DNA of 64,000 nt, taken from assembly GCA_949825065.1 (NCBI GenBank), contig OX463862.1, forward strand, positions 13,263,592 to 13,327,591, given 5' to 3'. The position numbers and the translations under genes are program-made. Source of the DNA: Odontocerum albicorne. Taxonomy: Eukaryota > Arthropoda > Insecta > Trichoptera > Odontoceridae. Shown here one piece after another: positions 1 through 9,099 of this stretch. The notes beneath the pieces are model-generated. The model was not told where the DNA came from. It saw nothing but the letters and a program-made list of their open reading frames with translations, and did no database searches. The first letter of the stretch is position 1. Every line of letters starts with the position of its first letter.

Positions 1-56
1 AGGAGCTGTTCTCAATCACATACGCAAGAACGGGCCTTCCAATCGTTATTCCTTAA

Positions 57-259
57 GGCCTCGGCCACACAGGTAGGAACCTCGCTTGGTGCGAGCTAGG
101 TGACATATCCTAGCGACCCAACGCACCCCATACTATCGCAATGGCCACACTGCACGCTTCACCCCACGCTACGTGACTATTATGATATAGTCACCTAGTA
201 TATTAGTCACGTAAAAATTAGCTTAGCACTAAGCGAAGCACTTCACTGTGGCCTCGGCC
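57..259 (+). mobile_element. PIF/Harbinger-like MITE, copy H1 (internally deleted)
   Basis: Terminal inverted repeats begin ggcctcggccacac on the left and read ggccgaggccaca inward from the right. The element is flanked by TAA at 54-56 and 260-262, matching the TWA target preference of PIF/Harbinger. It aligns with the ends of H2 (6208-6742) but lacks about 330 bp of the middle, including the MADF exon. Confidence 0.7.
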
Positions 260-262
260 TAA

Positions 263-843
263 CTTTTTTGAACGAGACTGCTTCGCATATTGACATTTTT
301 AATATCAAATTATTAAAAATTAAATAAGGTGAATCGGGGTAAGTGCATATAGGGGGTAAGTGCATCTAAGCCTTCCAACTTCCATAAATATTATGTTTAA
401 GCACTGTTATCTACAAAGATCTATTGTAATGAACTAAATTCACACTACAGTAGACAGATAACGCGGTAGCACACACAGTGCCATTATTATTAATGTTCAA
501 ATTTTGACGGTTGGTTTTTGTCAACGTACGAGTCGGGAGGTCCTTCGTAATTCTTCTGTAACTTTACAATAACTTGTGCTATAAGATTCAAATTTGGTAA
601 GTGCCTTTAATTCGAATTGTTGTTTGTTTTGCATATATTCATTTAATAAATATTTAAAATAATTGTGACTTATAAGACTAGATACACTTCCCCCCATAAT
701 TTTACATACTTTACCTAGCATTTTCTTTTAAGACGTAATGTTTAAAAACACTAGTCAATTTAATGAAGTATTTTTACGTTTTTAATTGAAAATTCCGATG
801 TACATACTCGTACATATGTTACATACCATCAACCCGAACGTAA
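263..843. other. AT-rich stretch without recognised feature
   Basis: Short open frames only, none with a recognisable motif. A near-duplicated 'gtaagtgcat' pair lies around 339-364. Nothing else is supported. Confidence 0.5.
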
Positions 844-925
844 AAATCTGAGTTCCAACGGGATTTAAACCCGCAACCTCCAGGTTGGAAGACAGGCGTC
901 TTACCAACTAGGCCACATCAATCTA
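844..925 (-). mobile_element. SINE 1, tRNA-like head, minus strand
   Basis: The reverse complement gives a tRNA-like head with an A-box (tggcctagttggtaag) and a B-box (ggtttaaatcc, decayed from ggttcgaatcc). It matches the heads at 32598 and 44385. The 3' tail shared with LINE B is not present. Confidence 0.7.
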
Positions 926-1071
926 TCGAGGGTTAAATATTGTACTGAACAAAAATGTTGTACAGTACAATATAACCCACTCAGAATCAATAGCATATCG
1001 GAGTCGGGAAGTTAGAATGCTGAACTTGTATCAATGAATTATACAACTGACGTCAGCAACGTTGATTCCAA

Positions 1072-1383
1072 TCATAGTATAATAGGCCAAAACCCATACG
1101 ATGGTTGTCGTCAAAGAAAGAATACGAGAATTGAATACAAGAGAGCGAGAGAGGAATACTTGGATTCTATCCGAAAGTAATTCGAAAATTTGAATATCGG
1201 TGGGTCCGTGATACTGAAAGAATTTTAAATACCTAGCTAACAATTTTTGAACCGATGTAAAAGGAGACGATGTATAAATGATATACTCGTATATATATAA
1301 ACAAATTTTACATTTATGAATATATATTTTCATAAATGTAGAATTTGTTTTACTTCCGTGAATATTTCACGGGTTGCAACTAG
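1072..1383 (+). mobile_element. Non-autonomous Helitron, copy 1
   Basis: Starts with TC directly after A1071 and ends in CTAG. A 7-bp stem hairpin (ccgtgaa/ttcacgg) lies 11 nt before the end, the classic Helitron 3' signature. Length is 312 bp with no coding capacity. It is joined without any spacer to a second copy. Confidence 0.8.
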
Positions 1384-1700
1384 TCATAATATAAATAGGC
1401 CAAAGCCCATACGACGGTTGTCGTCAAAGAAAGAATACGAGAATTGAATTTTGAATCCAAGAGAGCGAGAGAGGAATACTTGGATTCTCTCCGAAAGTAA
1501 TTCGAAATTTGAATTTCGGTGGGTCCGTGATACTGAACGAATTTTAAATACCTAGCTAACGATTGTTGAACCTGTGTAAAAGGGGACGATGTATAAATGA
1601 CATATACTCGTATATAAACAAATTTTACATTTATGAATATATATTTTCATAAATGTAGAATTTGTTTTACTTCCGTGAATATTTCACGGGTTGCAACTAG
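1384..1700 (+). mobile_element. Non-autonomous Helitron, copy 2 (tandem)
   Basis: Begins TC immediately after the CTAG of copy 1 and ends CTAG followed by T1701, so the pair sits in a single A/T host site. It is 317 bp and close to copy 1 throughout, with the same terminal hairpin. A third copy at 12324-13599 carries a mariner. Confidence 0.8.
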
Positions 1701-1701
1701 T

Positions 1702-2100
1702 AATATTGTAATAGCAGACAATAATTCTTACTTAGACAATCGATAAAAAGGGACAAAGCGTATCCAGCACGGGATATTCCGGGAACATTACATTACGGCT
1801 GAGTGGGCTAAAATCTCAAACCAAGTTTGTGATAGAACTTTTGAAGAGAGAAAGAGAAGGTAAACAAAGGAGAGATCAATATAATCCGACTCAGCGTTTC
1901 TGATTGTGTACTTGATGCAATAGTATGAAGTACAGAAACTTCATTTGAAAGGGTTGAAAATACGCATATAAAGGCAACTAATCAATTTCGGTCTTCCCCT
2001 TCCACGATTTCTAGCACATTAACAAAATTCATTTGTTTTGTTCGTTTTTTTTTTCATTCTTTATTCGTAAGCCTTCATTCAGTCGCGAGACACCTGTCAA
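1702..2100. other. No recognised feature
   Basis: Unique-looking AT-rich DNA with no long reading frame, tRNA or transposon end that I can support. Confidence 0.5.
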
Positions 2101-2273
2101 TTTTATTGCCATGTGGCAATATCTTCCAACCAACCAGAAAGATGTTTTTATAGGCCCTAAGTGTTAACCAATTGGAATCCTATTTAAAAAAATCTGGGTT
2201 CCAGCAGCGGGGATCGAACCCGCAACCTCCGGATCGGCAGACAAGTGTCTTACCACCAGGCCACGGAGGTCGT
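2101..2273 (-). mobile_element. SINE 1, near full length, minus strand
   Basis: Reading the minus strand: tRNA-like head with B-box ggttcgatccc, a body starting at the poly-T stretch, then the tail ggttggaagatattgcca. The tail is the one shared with the LINE B 3' end. On its right the SINE abuts LINE A sequence, suggesting insertion near that LINE. Confidence 0.75.
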
Positions 2274-2498
2274 CTTTCATACCTCTACACACATCATTCG
2301 CCTCTTCCACATCCATACGACTTCTACGACTTCTCCGACTTTCTGCATTTCCTTCTTTCAGAATATAACTTATATGATCCAGTTTACTTTCCTTGGTCTT
2401 CACAATATATCTGTTTTGTTAATATTTCTTTATTCATTCGTTCCACATGCTAAAACCATATCAGCGTGATCTCACTTAACACATCAACCTTAAGTTAA
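2274..2498 (-). pseudogene. LINE A 3' coding fragment
   Basis: Minus-strand translation gives pieces of the LINE A C terminus (RRSRRSRMDVEEAND and ESKLDHISYILKEGN). These match the tail seen at 7350 and 38050. It is broken and 5'-truncated. The Penelope fold-back P1 follows at about 2500, inside the LINE sequence. Confidence 0.65.
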
Positions 2499-2499
2499 C

Positions 2500-2722
2500 A
2501 ATCGTTATTTATTTTATCAAACACTGTTTATTCCACTTTTTTGTAACGGTATAACCCTACCGGTTTTAAGGTTTTCACATCATCTTCAGGGGAGCATAAA
2601 AAAGTCTTGTTTAAGATGAGGTGAAAGCCTTGAAACAAGTAGGGTTACACCGTTACAAAAAGTGGAATAAACACTTTTTAAACTTCCACAATATTAATGC
2701 CTTAACTATAAACAAAATATAA
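2500..2722. mobile_element. Penelope-like terminal fold-back, copy P1
   Basis: Two inverted arms share ttatcaaacactgtttattccac and aacggtataaccctaccggt. The centre holds the hammerhead-like block (ctgaagatga...gaaac or its complement). The right arm has lost part of that block. The outer end 'aatgccttaactataaac' recurs in P2, P3 and P5. No protein remains. Confidence 0.65.
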
Positions 2723-2816
2723 CACTGGTCACTTATAACTTCATTTGTTATTCAGTAATTCATTGTACGAGTATTATACTCAATTCGCGCAATTCTACAG
2801 CTATATGATCTAAATC

Positions 2817-2880
2817 AGAATTTCCCAAACTTTTGGCTCGTCGCCCACTTTTCAAAGTATTTTTTTTCGTGCCCCCCTTT
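2817..2880 (+). mobile_element. hAT-like left end fragment
   Basis: The sequence cagaatttcccaaactttt resembles the common hAT terminus CAGNG.TTCCCAA. No matching right end or 8-bp duplication could be found because the 21-bp array begins immediately after it. Confidence 0.4.
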
Positions 2881-3058
2881 GGAAAACTATCTTTTCCCTT
2901 CGGTAAACTATATTTTCCCTTCGGAAAACTATCTTTTCCCTTCGGAAAACTATCTTTACCCTTCGGAAAACTATATTTTCCATTCGGAAAACTATTTTTT
3001 CCCTTCTCAAAACTATCTTTTCCCTTCTGAAAATTATCTTTCCCCTTCGGAAAACTAT
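2881..3058. repeat. 21-bp tandem array, about 8.5 units
   Basis: The unit is ggaaaactatcttttcccttc with one to four changes per copy. Because 21 is a multiple of three and the unit lacks stops in several frames, both strands read as periodic peptides (FPFGKLS and KGKDSFP). That is a consequence of the repeat, not evidence for a gene. Confidence 0.9.
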
Positions 3059-3245
3059 TAATTCGTCCTATATACCCGAACCATCTCAGAGTGCTCTTTT
3101 GCATCTTATTCGACATATCACCCTTAAGTTCACATTCATCCCTAATCACTCCATTCCGTATTTTGTCATACATTGTCACCCTTACATACATGTGCGTACC
3201 TTTGTCTGTCATACATACATGTGCGTACTTCATTTTGGTATGTTA
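3056..3245 (-). pseudogene. LINE A fragment (reverse transcriptase C-terminal region)
   Basis: Minus-strand pieces read VTMYDKIRNGVIRDECELKGDMSNKMQKSTLRWFGY with no frame break in this stretch. This equals the conserved LINE A segment at 39870-39975 and 7130-7220. It is a short fragment bordered by the 21-bp array. Confidence 0.7.
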
Positions 3246-3449
3246 TATATCTTTTGCCCAAAGGCAATATGCCTATTTGCCTCCCATGGCATACAATAGG
3301 GTGTCGAATCCAATAAAGGCAAAAGGTTCCAAAAAAATAGCCAGTCGATCGGAGCGTGGATGTTATTGCGACAATAATTGGAATACTTTGGTTTGCAGGA
3401 GGAATGTAGTTTGTATTGGGTTTGCAGAAGGAACTCGTAGCAAAGATTT

Positions 3450-3806
3450 GTGTGAGTGTGGTGTGTTTTTTTATGATAACGTGCGGCACATTTTTGCTCT
3501 GTCTGGAGTGATGAAGTGTGAGGGGGTTGATTCGCGTGATGTATACATTTGCAATTGAATGTCACTGTTTATCGAGTTGATGAGATTATGCAACGGGATA
3601 TCGTATAATAAAAAAAATCGGAAAGAAATATCAATTTATTTATTCATGTTATCAGTAAGATACAGGCAAAAACCTAGTTTACTGGAGACCCGACAAATGA
3701 AAGGCAACAAATCCAGATCCATTAAAATTGTGTGTCAACATTAAATTACCTGTTGGGTTTTTTACAAATTATGTATTTATAAAATTTCTTGTCATATATG
3801 TTATGA
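3450..3806 (+). repeat. Dispersed repeat R, copy 1
   Basis: One of four copies (also 14950, 18546 and 63043 minus). Common landmarks are 'ctggagtgatgaagtgtga', 'gtcactgttt', 'gatacaggcaaaa.cc', 'aaatccagatccattaaaatt' and the end 'ttcttgtcat'. Some copies end in an (AAATA)-like tail, so this is probably the 3' part of a retroposon. No conserved reading frame was found. Confidence 0.7.
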
Positions 3807-3844
3807 TTATATGATTCACGTAAATACAATTTTCTTATGTATAA

Positions 3845-4471
3845 ACCCTTCTTTCCCTGTGACGTGTAACTAGTACACATTGCTTCTAAAAACTTTAATA
3901 TCTCTATAAATATAATAAATACTGGGTTCAGATTTTAGGTATTCCTCCGTAATACTTTTACACATTGAATGAAAAAATAATATTAATAATAATTAGCACT
4001 TATCGGCCACATCAGAGATATTTTGTGAAAATCGGGAATAAATTCGTCAATACAATCAAACGTGTGCCAGTGTGTGACGTGGATATATTCATTCTAAAAA
4101 ACCGCTATGGGTGAGGAAGCGACGCTATTCACGTCTCACTCTCACTCTACTTCGGGATATGGAAACGCAAGAAATAGAATCTCAGTTCGCAATTGTGTTT
4201 CTTCCTTCGACGTATAACATACACAGTGTTAGTCCGTCTCAGTAGCTCTCGGACATCCAATTGAGTGGTCTTTTCGCCCGTTTTGTGAACGTCGGCCGAT
4301 GTATTTTTCATGTTTTCAGCAATTAAATTTCAATTATTATCACTTTTGACTTCAAATTAAATTAATTCAAGCTATAAATATTCTTATTTTTCTGATTTTA
4401 AATCGCTCATTTTTACATGTGCTGTACACAGCACCGGAACGCGCGGTTTTTTTACCACAGGAAGGGAAAGG
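3845..4471 (+). mobile_element. piggyBac-like MITE, copy 1
   Basis: The left end cccttctttccctgtg and the right end (reverse complement cctttcccttcctgtgg) form imperfect TIRs. TTAA follows at 4472-4475. The left target site has decayed to ATAA (3841-3844). About 350 bp of the left part recurs at 32731, where TTAA is intact. It has no transposase. Confidence 0.55.
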
Positions 4472-4475
4472 TTAA

Positions 4476-5040
4476 AAACATATTGATGACCACTCATTCA
4501 TTTCCGTATCCGGATTACCATTTGTTAATAAATATGCCACGTGTTTCCAGATGAACGCAACATATCATTAGCATCAATCAAGTCTTACCTCGAGCGTGTA
4601 GACCCGATGTCACTTCCGTTCTTTCAACATCCCTTTCAAGTCTCCCCATTTGACTGTTGAAATACAAGTTCTTGAAACACGGTTCCGAAATAAGCCAATG
4701 ATCCTTCTACTCGTATAACCATCTCCCAATCAGAGCAACCGCAAGGTTACAAAGATTCGCAATAAAACGGTCACCGTGACAGACGGGAGACACTCAATTA
4801 TGGTAATGGGCACGTAGCAACAGCGGTGCCTCTGGGGACCGGTGCTGGCGGTGCTGGCGGGCTGGCGGAGCGGACCGATTGCCTACTGAGGCCGCTATGC
4901 TCAATCAGGATCAAGGCTCTATCTAATGGCTGTCAAGTTCACTGGTAAACCGTCAAGGTACGATTATCTAACAGCCCGTATGTTTTCATTGTAATGCCTA
5001 TTTTATACCATTGATTTTTTTGCGCAATTATTAGCGGCTA
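4476..5040. other. No gene; short GC-rich patch
   Basis: Mostly unique AT-rich sequence. A local GC-rich patch with 'gtgctggcggtgctggcgg' lies near 4840-4880. It has no reading frame or promoter context that I can support. Confidence 0.5.
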
Positions 5041-5048
5041 TACATGAC

Positions 5049-5085
5049 CGACGACCTCCGTGGTCTAGTCGGTAAGAGACATGTC
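5049..5085 (+). mobile_element. SINE 1 head fragment
   Basis: 'gacgacctccgtggtctagt' plus 'cggtaagaga' matches the A-box half of SINE 1 heads. The B-box half is missing. Confidence 0.5.
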
Positions 5086-5132
5086 TTTTCATTGTCATTT
5101 CGACAGATTAGGTTTAACCCGGTTTCTTTGTA

Positions 5133-5392
5133 AAGGGACTTTTTCAATTAATTTTTTTTTAATTCTTGAATAAAACACACAACTTGCATAAACCTGGCTT
5201 TTCACGTAACCTCAGAGAAAATAGTCCAACGGTGTCAGATCACATGATCTTGGTGGCCAATTAACATCACCGTTTCCGGACATTCATTTAATAATTTGAT
5301 CGCGTTTTTGTATTGTATACGACTCCATTTTTATAAATGTCATACATTACACTTCTCAAATGTCACAAGACTGCTCGATTTAAAAGACCCTT
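5133..5392 (-). mobile_element. Tc1/mariner-like MITE, copy T1 (short)
   Basis: Ends aaaggga.ttt.caat and gatttaaaagaccctt are flanked by TA on both sides. The interior carries the minus-strand start 'atggagtcgtatacaata' and the 'CDLTPLDYFLW' region codons. The rest of the C-terminal block seen in T2-T5 is missing. Confidence 0.65.
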
Positions 5393-5394
5393 TA

Positions 5395-5600
5395 GTTCTT
5401 CATCCCTTGATAAGATTTCTACGATTTTCGTACCAAATATGTTTTTTTCTGAATAGACGCTGAGAAGTGCTTAATTTAATGGTCGTAGCCATCACCTTCG
5501 TATCCTTACACAATAGTGGTTTCGAATCCCAAGTATAAAGAGTTTGCTCTCTAAACGACGCTATATAAATCATTTTATTATTATCACAAGCAGTTTGGGA
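5395..5600 (+). mobile_element. SINE 2, copy 1
   Basis: Landmarks in order: 'cttgataag', 'taccaaatatgttttttt', 'atggtcgtagccatcacctt', a B-box-like ggtttcgaatcccaagt, 'ctctctaaacg.cgctatataaat' and a TTATTATTA tail. The same order occurs at 35040, 38480 and 41636. Confidence 0.6.
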
Positions 5601-5659
5601 CGACCATGATAAACGTGGCAGGATCAAATAAATAAAATTTTGAAAAGTTGAAAAAGTCT

Positions 5660-5790
5660 TTATAATATGATAGTGTGCATGGCGAAGTGTGTGGACGTGG
5701 CACTAGCGAAATATGTGTTTCAGGATCAAATTAAATGGGGATCTATTCGATCTGCCTATCTCAATAGGGGCACGGCGTGATGGTAATAAT
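5660..5790 (+). mobile_element. LINE A 3' terminus
   Basis: Contains the LINE A end landmarks 'tctgcctatctcaatagggg' and 'acggcgtgatggtaa', as at 58020 and 49210. Upstream codons of the DVEEAK tail are badly decayed. Confidence 0.5.
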
Positions 5791-6204
5791 AAAGATATCC
5801 GTAGATTACTAGCTTATTTATTACGTGTGTTTACACGTACCGAGTGGAGTACTCAGCAGAGCGTCTCGGGCGTGCACTAAAAAATTCCCATATCCATTCG
5901 CAAACGAGTCACTAAATTTTAACGTATGTTTAAATGGACCGAGCGACTCGGCCGAGTACTCGACACGTGTAGGCAACTCTTAAGTTTGCGTTACCAAGTT
6001 AGCACATTATAATCCGTGGGAATGAGTAGACCTAATAAAGAAAGTTGACTTGAACCCGCGGGGACGTTGAACTTATTCAGACTGCGGATTTGTTTATTGG
6101 AAGGTCCTTACTAGTTCCTGACATTTCGAAACCACATTTTTCTCCTTCTTCTATTATATTTTAAATAACAGGGAGTAAGGTTGAAGCTTTGAAATTGATA
6201 TTTA
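5791..6204. other. No gene; inverted CGAGT motifs
   Basis: Between about 5825 and 5985, 'acacgtaccgagtggagtac' and 'gccgagtactcgacacgtgt' are partial inverted repeats. They may be the ends of a decayed MITE, but I cannot define termini. Confidence 0.35.
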
Positions 6205-6207
6205 TTA

Positions 6208-6742
6208 GGCCTCGGCCACACAGGTAGGAGCCTCGCTTGGTGCTTAGATCTATGCTGCAAGCTAGGTGACATATCCTAGCGAACCAACGCACCGCATACT
6301 ATCGCAATGGCCACACTGCACGCTTCGCGCCACGCTACGTGACGATTAATCACCTAGTATGTCTCCTAACGAACAGCCTTGTTGGTTAATTTTATTGTGT
6401 CACCAAGTGATTTTACAAGATGGCGGAAGTTTTAACAGCAGCTGTGTATAAAAGGGAGCTTTTGTGGAACCCATCGAGCAAATTATACAAAAATGTACCT
6501 GTAATAAAATCACTTTGGAATGACGTTGCACAGGAAGTAAATAAAGATAAGGTAAGTTGTAATGAAATTGGTTAGTTTTGAGAGTGGCATCGTTTGTTGA
6601 CTCAACCGCTCCCAAATGTCGAATGAATTTGTGCGAAACACTGATGTGGCCAAGCATGAAGTAACCTAGTCTATTAGTCACGTAGCCCCTAGCGTAGCAC
6701 CTAGATTAGCACCTAGCGAATCACTTTGGTGTGACCTTAGCC
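6208..6742 (+). mobile_element. PIF/Harbinger-like MITE with MADF exon, copy H2
   Basis: TIRs ggcctcggccacac and (inward from the right) ggctaaggtcacac are flanked by TTA at 6205-6207 and 6743-6745. The 535-bp element has subterminal inverted blocks around 'gctacgtga'. It carries in its middle one coding exon that begins with ATG and ends at a gtaagt donor. No transposase is present, so the element is non-autonomous. Confidence 0.75.
6420..6551 (+). pseudogene. MADF-domain first exon carried by H2
   Basis: A 44-codon open exon starts MAEVLTAAVYKREL and continues LWNPSSKLYKNVPVIKSLW then NDVAQEVNKDK. It stops at AAG|gtaagt, a consensus splice donor. The L..AVY.R..LW......YKN......W..VA pattern is the N-terminal half of a MADF (Adf-1/Myb-SANT-like) DNA-binding domain. 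MADF proteins are known as the second protein of PIF-like transposons. No acceptor or second exon follows within the element. H3 keeps the same frame; H5 has a one-base insertion. Confidence 0.6.
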
Positions 6743-6939
6743 TTAGTTTAATGACAAAATGAACGACACTTAAGTGTATTTTCCATATCACAGAAGCAAT
6801 TATAAAACAAAGATAACATTTCAACAACTTGACAAAAAAACTATGATCCTGTTTGTTTTCATTGTAATGCAACTGATATCCTCGCGGCCGTGCTCGCTCT
6901 ATATTGGTTATATTAATTGCAGTTCCTAATCTGTTAAGA

Positions 6940-7046
6940 TGATAAGTAATACACATCGTTTGTAGAGCGGCGGTAAGTAATACACATCGTTTGTAGAGCG
7001 TCGTCTCTGTCGCACGAAGTGTATTACTTACCGCCGGGTACTGTAC
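6940..7046 (+). mobile_element. F fold-back MITE, copy F1 (short)
   Basis: Repeats 'ggtaagtaatacacatcg' and 'tttgtagagcg.cg', then the inverted right end 'tattacttaccgccgggtac'. It is shorter than F3/F4 because most of the arm is deleted. LINE A sequence starts directly at its right edge. Confidence 0.6.
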
Positions 7047-7480
7047 CAATGTTGATGCATGGAAGTGAAACGTGAATATGAAAAAAATTCAAAAGAGCCG
7101 AATAAAGTATAATACACGGGGTGACAATGTATGATAGAATACGGAGTGAATTAATTAGGGGTGAATGTGAACTTAAGGCTGACGTGTTGAGTTAGATGAA
7201 GAAAAGCAGTCTGAAATGGTATGGATACGTGGAACGAATGAATGAAGGAAGACAAAAAGAACACATTTACGGTACAAATGTGAGTGGAAGGGAAATACCA
7301 GGGAATATATGGTTGAATCAAGTGAATTATATTTTTAAAGAAGGAAATGTCAGAAGTAGGGAAAATCGTAAGAGCTATATGAAACGGTGTATGGATGTAA
7401 AGGAGGCGAAGAGTGCTTGTTGAGATATGAAACCTGGCACTCTGTCCTCTCTACCAACTCTGACAAGATGGTATGTATGT
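7047..7480 (+). pseudogene. LINE A C-terminal fragment
   Basis: Plus-strand pieces read KKSSLKWYGYVERMNEGRQ, NVSGREIPGNIWLNQVNYI and SYMKRCMDVKEAKSAC. The order 'W.GYVERM' then a basic stretch then 'MKRCMDVEEAK' is the conserved end of LINE A. Upstream 'MYDRIRSELIRGECELKA' is present. It lacks the RT domain and is disrupted. Confidence 0.75.
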
Positions 7481-7515
7481 CTGTTGATCCGTGTAAGACA
7501 GGACAGGACATTACA

Positions 7516-7845
7516 ATATAGTTAAGTTTTCTCCAAAGTAAGCATTCAATCGATCCAATAATACAATACAATACGAATATAGTCAACTTTTCACTGAAGT
7601 AAGCATTAAATTGATCCAATCATATAATATAATAAGAGTATAGTAAAGTTTTCTCTGAAGTAACCATTCAATTGATCCAATCATACAATACAATACGAGT
7701 CTAGTAATGTTTTCTCTGAAGTAATCATTCAATCAATCCAATAATATAATACAATACGAGTATAGTAAAGTTTTCTCTGAAGTAAGCATTCAATTGATCC
7801 AATCAAACAATACAATATAGTCGAAATTTCTCTGAAGTAAGTAAT
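7516..7845. repeat. 61-bp tandem array, about 5.5 units
   Basis: The unit contains 'gttttctctgaagtaa' and 'cattcaattgatccaat' followed by 'acaatacgagtatagt'. Copies differ by several substitutions. It starts at the 3' end of the LINE A fragment just upstream, and 'tgatccaatc' is also seen in LINE A at 8269. Confidence 0.85.
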
Positions 7846-8129
7846 TAATGCCAAATTAAGTAAACACGTTTCGCCGGGTCCTCTCGCATGTTACAGAAGC
7901 TCGACGTTCTTTGATCCACCCCAGCCAGACAGGGGAGGGAAGGGAACACAATGAGGGTACAATGGACCGAGGGAACCCAAGTAGAAGGGGATGCTGTGTT
8001 GGAGTCCCCTGTTGATACAACAGGTTCTCGACCCTCTCGGGATCAAGGGTTTAATGTGGAAATAATAGAAATAATTTGCATATTGTGTCTCGAAATTGCT
8101 CATTACAGACATACATACAATCACGCCGT

Positions 8130-8790
8130 TTACCTATCGCAGTAGACAGAGCGCCGGACTTTCCTATCGCAACACACATCTTTCGCCTCCTCTATATCCA
8201 TACACCTTTGGATACAATTCTTATGATTTCTATTACTTCTTAAATTTCTTTCAAAATATTATTCATTTGATCCAATCAGATCTTCTTCTACCGTAACTTC
8301 CACTTACATTTACACAATATATTTGTTAGTCTTTCTTCATGCATTCCTTCTATATTCCCAAACCATCACAGAGTGCTCTTTTTCATATTATATAGCACAA
8401 GTACATAATCAGCCATAAGTTAATATTCATCCTATATAACCAGCCTTAAGTTCACATTCATCCTATATAACCAGCCTTAAGTTCACATTCATCCTATATA
8501 ACCAGCCTTAAGTTCACATTCATCCTATATAACCAGCCTTAAGTTCACATTCATCCTATATAACTTAATTCCGTATTCTCTCACATACTGTCACCCCGTG
8601 TTTGATTATCTGCACGCGTTTCTACACCATTTATTCGGTTCCTTTCAGTTATTTTTTACATCCACGTCTCATTCCCATACATCAAAGTTGATACTAAATC
8701 TTAGCAGAATATGATACTGTCTGGGTCGAGTATGTATACTTTAAAAGCCTCGTTGTCTTTGTTTCCTGTCGATACACTTCTTAGAAAAAA
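8130..8790 (-). pseudogene. LINE A fragment with internal array, minus strand
   Basis: Reads from the 3' tail (8140-8260, complement of the DVEEAK region) through 'aaccatcacagagtgctctt' to 'ttcccatacatcaaagttga' and 'cttgtttcctgtcgatacac'. This is the same order as at 53500-54060. A 31-bp array interrupts the stretch corresponding to 'DECELKG'. No frame is intact. Confidence 0.75.
8404..8572. repeat. 31-bp tandem array inside LINE A
   Basis: The unit cctatataaccagccttaag + ttcacattcat occurs at 8431, 8462, 8493 and 8524, with a partial at 8555 and a decayed one before 8431. 'agccttaagttcacattcat' is LINE A sequence (compare 53806 and 8440), so the array grew by local duplication inside the retrotransposon. 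Confidence 0.9.
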
Positions 8791-8802
8791 CTACCTAAAT
8801 TG

Positions 8803-9095
8803 CATGTTTGATAATATTAATAATATTTATTGACTACTTCCGTGGCCTGGTCGTTAAGAAACTCCTCTTCGTCTTCTGACCCGGAGGTTGCGGAATAAAT
8901 TGCTTGATTGAAAATATTAATAATATGTATTGACTGCTTCCGTGGCCTGGTCGTTAAGAAACTCATCTTCGTCTTCTGACCCGGAGGTTGCGGAATAAAT
9001 TGCTTGTTTGATAATATTAATAATATGTATTAACAACAGCTTCCGTGGCCTGGTCGTTAAGAAACTCCTCATCGTCTTCTGACTCGGGTCAGAAG
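8803..9095 (+). repeat. About 100-bp tandem triplication carrying a SINE 1 head
   Basis: Three units each contain 'gataatattaataat', 'cttccgtggcctggtcgtta', 'gaaactc' and 'tctgacccggaggttgcgg'. The middle is SINE 1 derived. The third unit is followed by an inverted piece 'gggtcagaagacgaagac'. Confidence 0.8.
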
Positions 9096-9099
9096 ACGA

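Noticed and set aside
2833..3061. Periodic FPFGKLS / FPSENYL / KGKDSFP proteins
   Set aside because: They arise from a 21-bp tandem array that lacks stops in several frames on both strands; no start context, no conservation, no domain.
4820..4890. GC-rich patch as CpG-island promoter
   Set aside because: Only about 70 bp, driven by a short tgctggcgg repetition; no reading frame or TATA/Inr context nearby.
6400..6681. Antisense frames (…NLPYLYLLPVQ…) in H2, H3, H4 and H5
   Set aside because: They are the complement of the MADF exon and its intron start; the sense strand has the start codon, domain pattern and splice donor.
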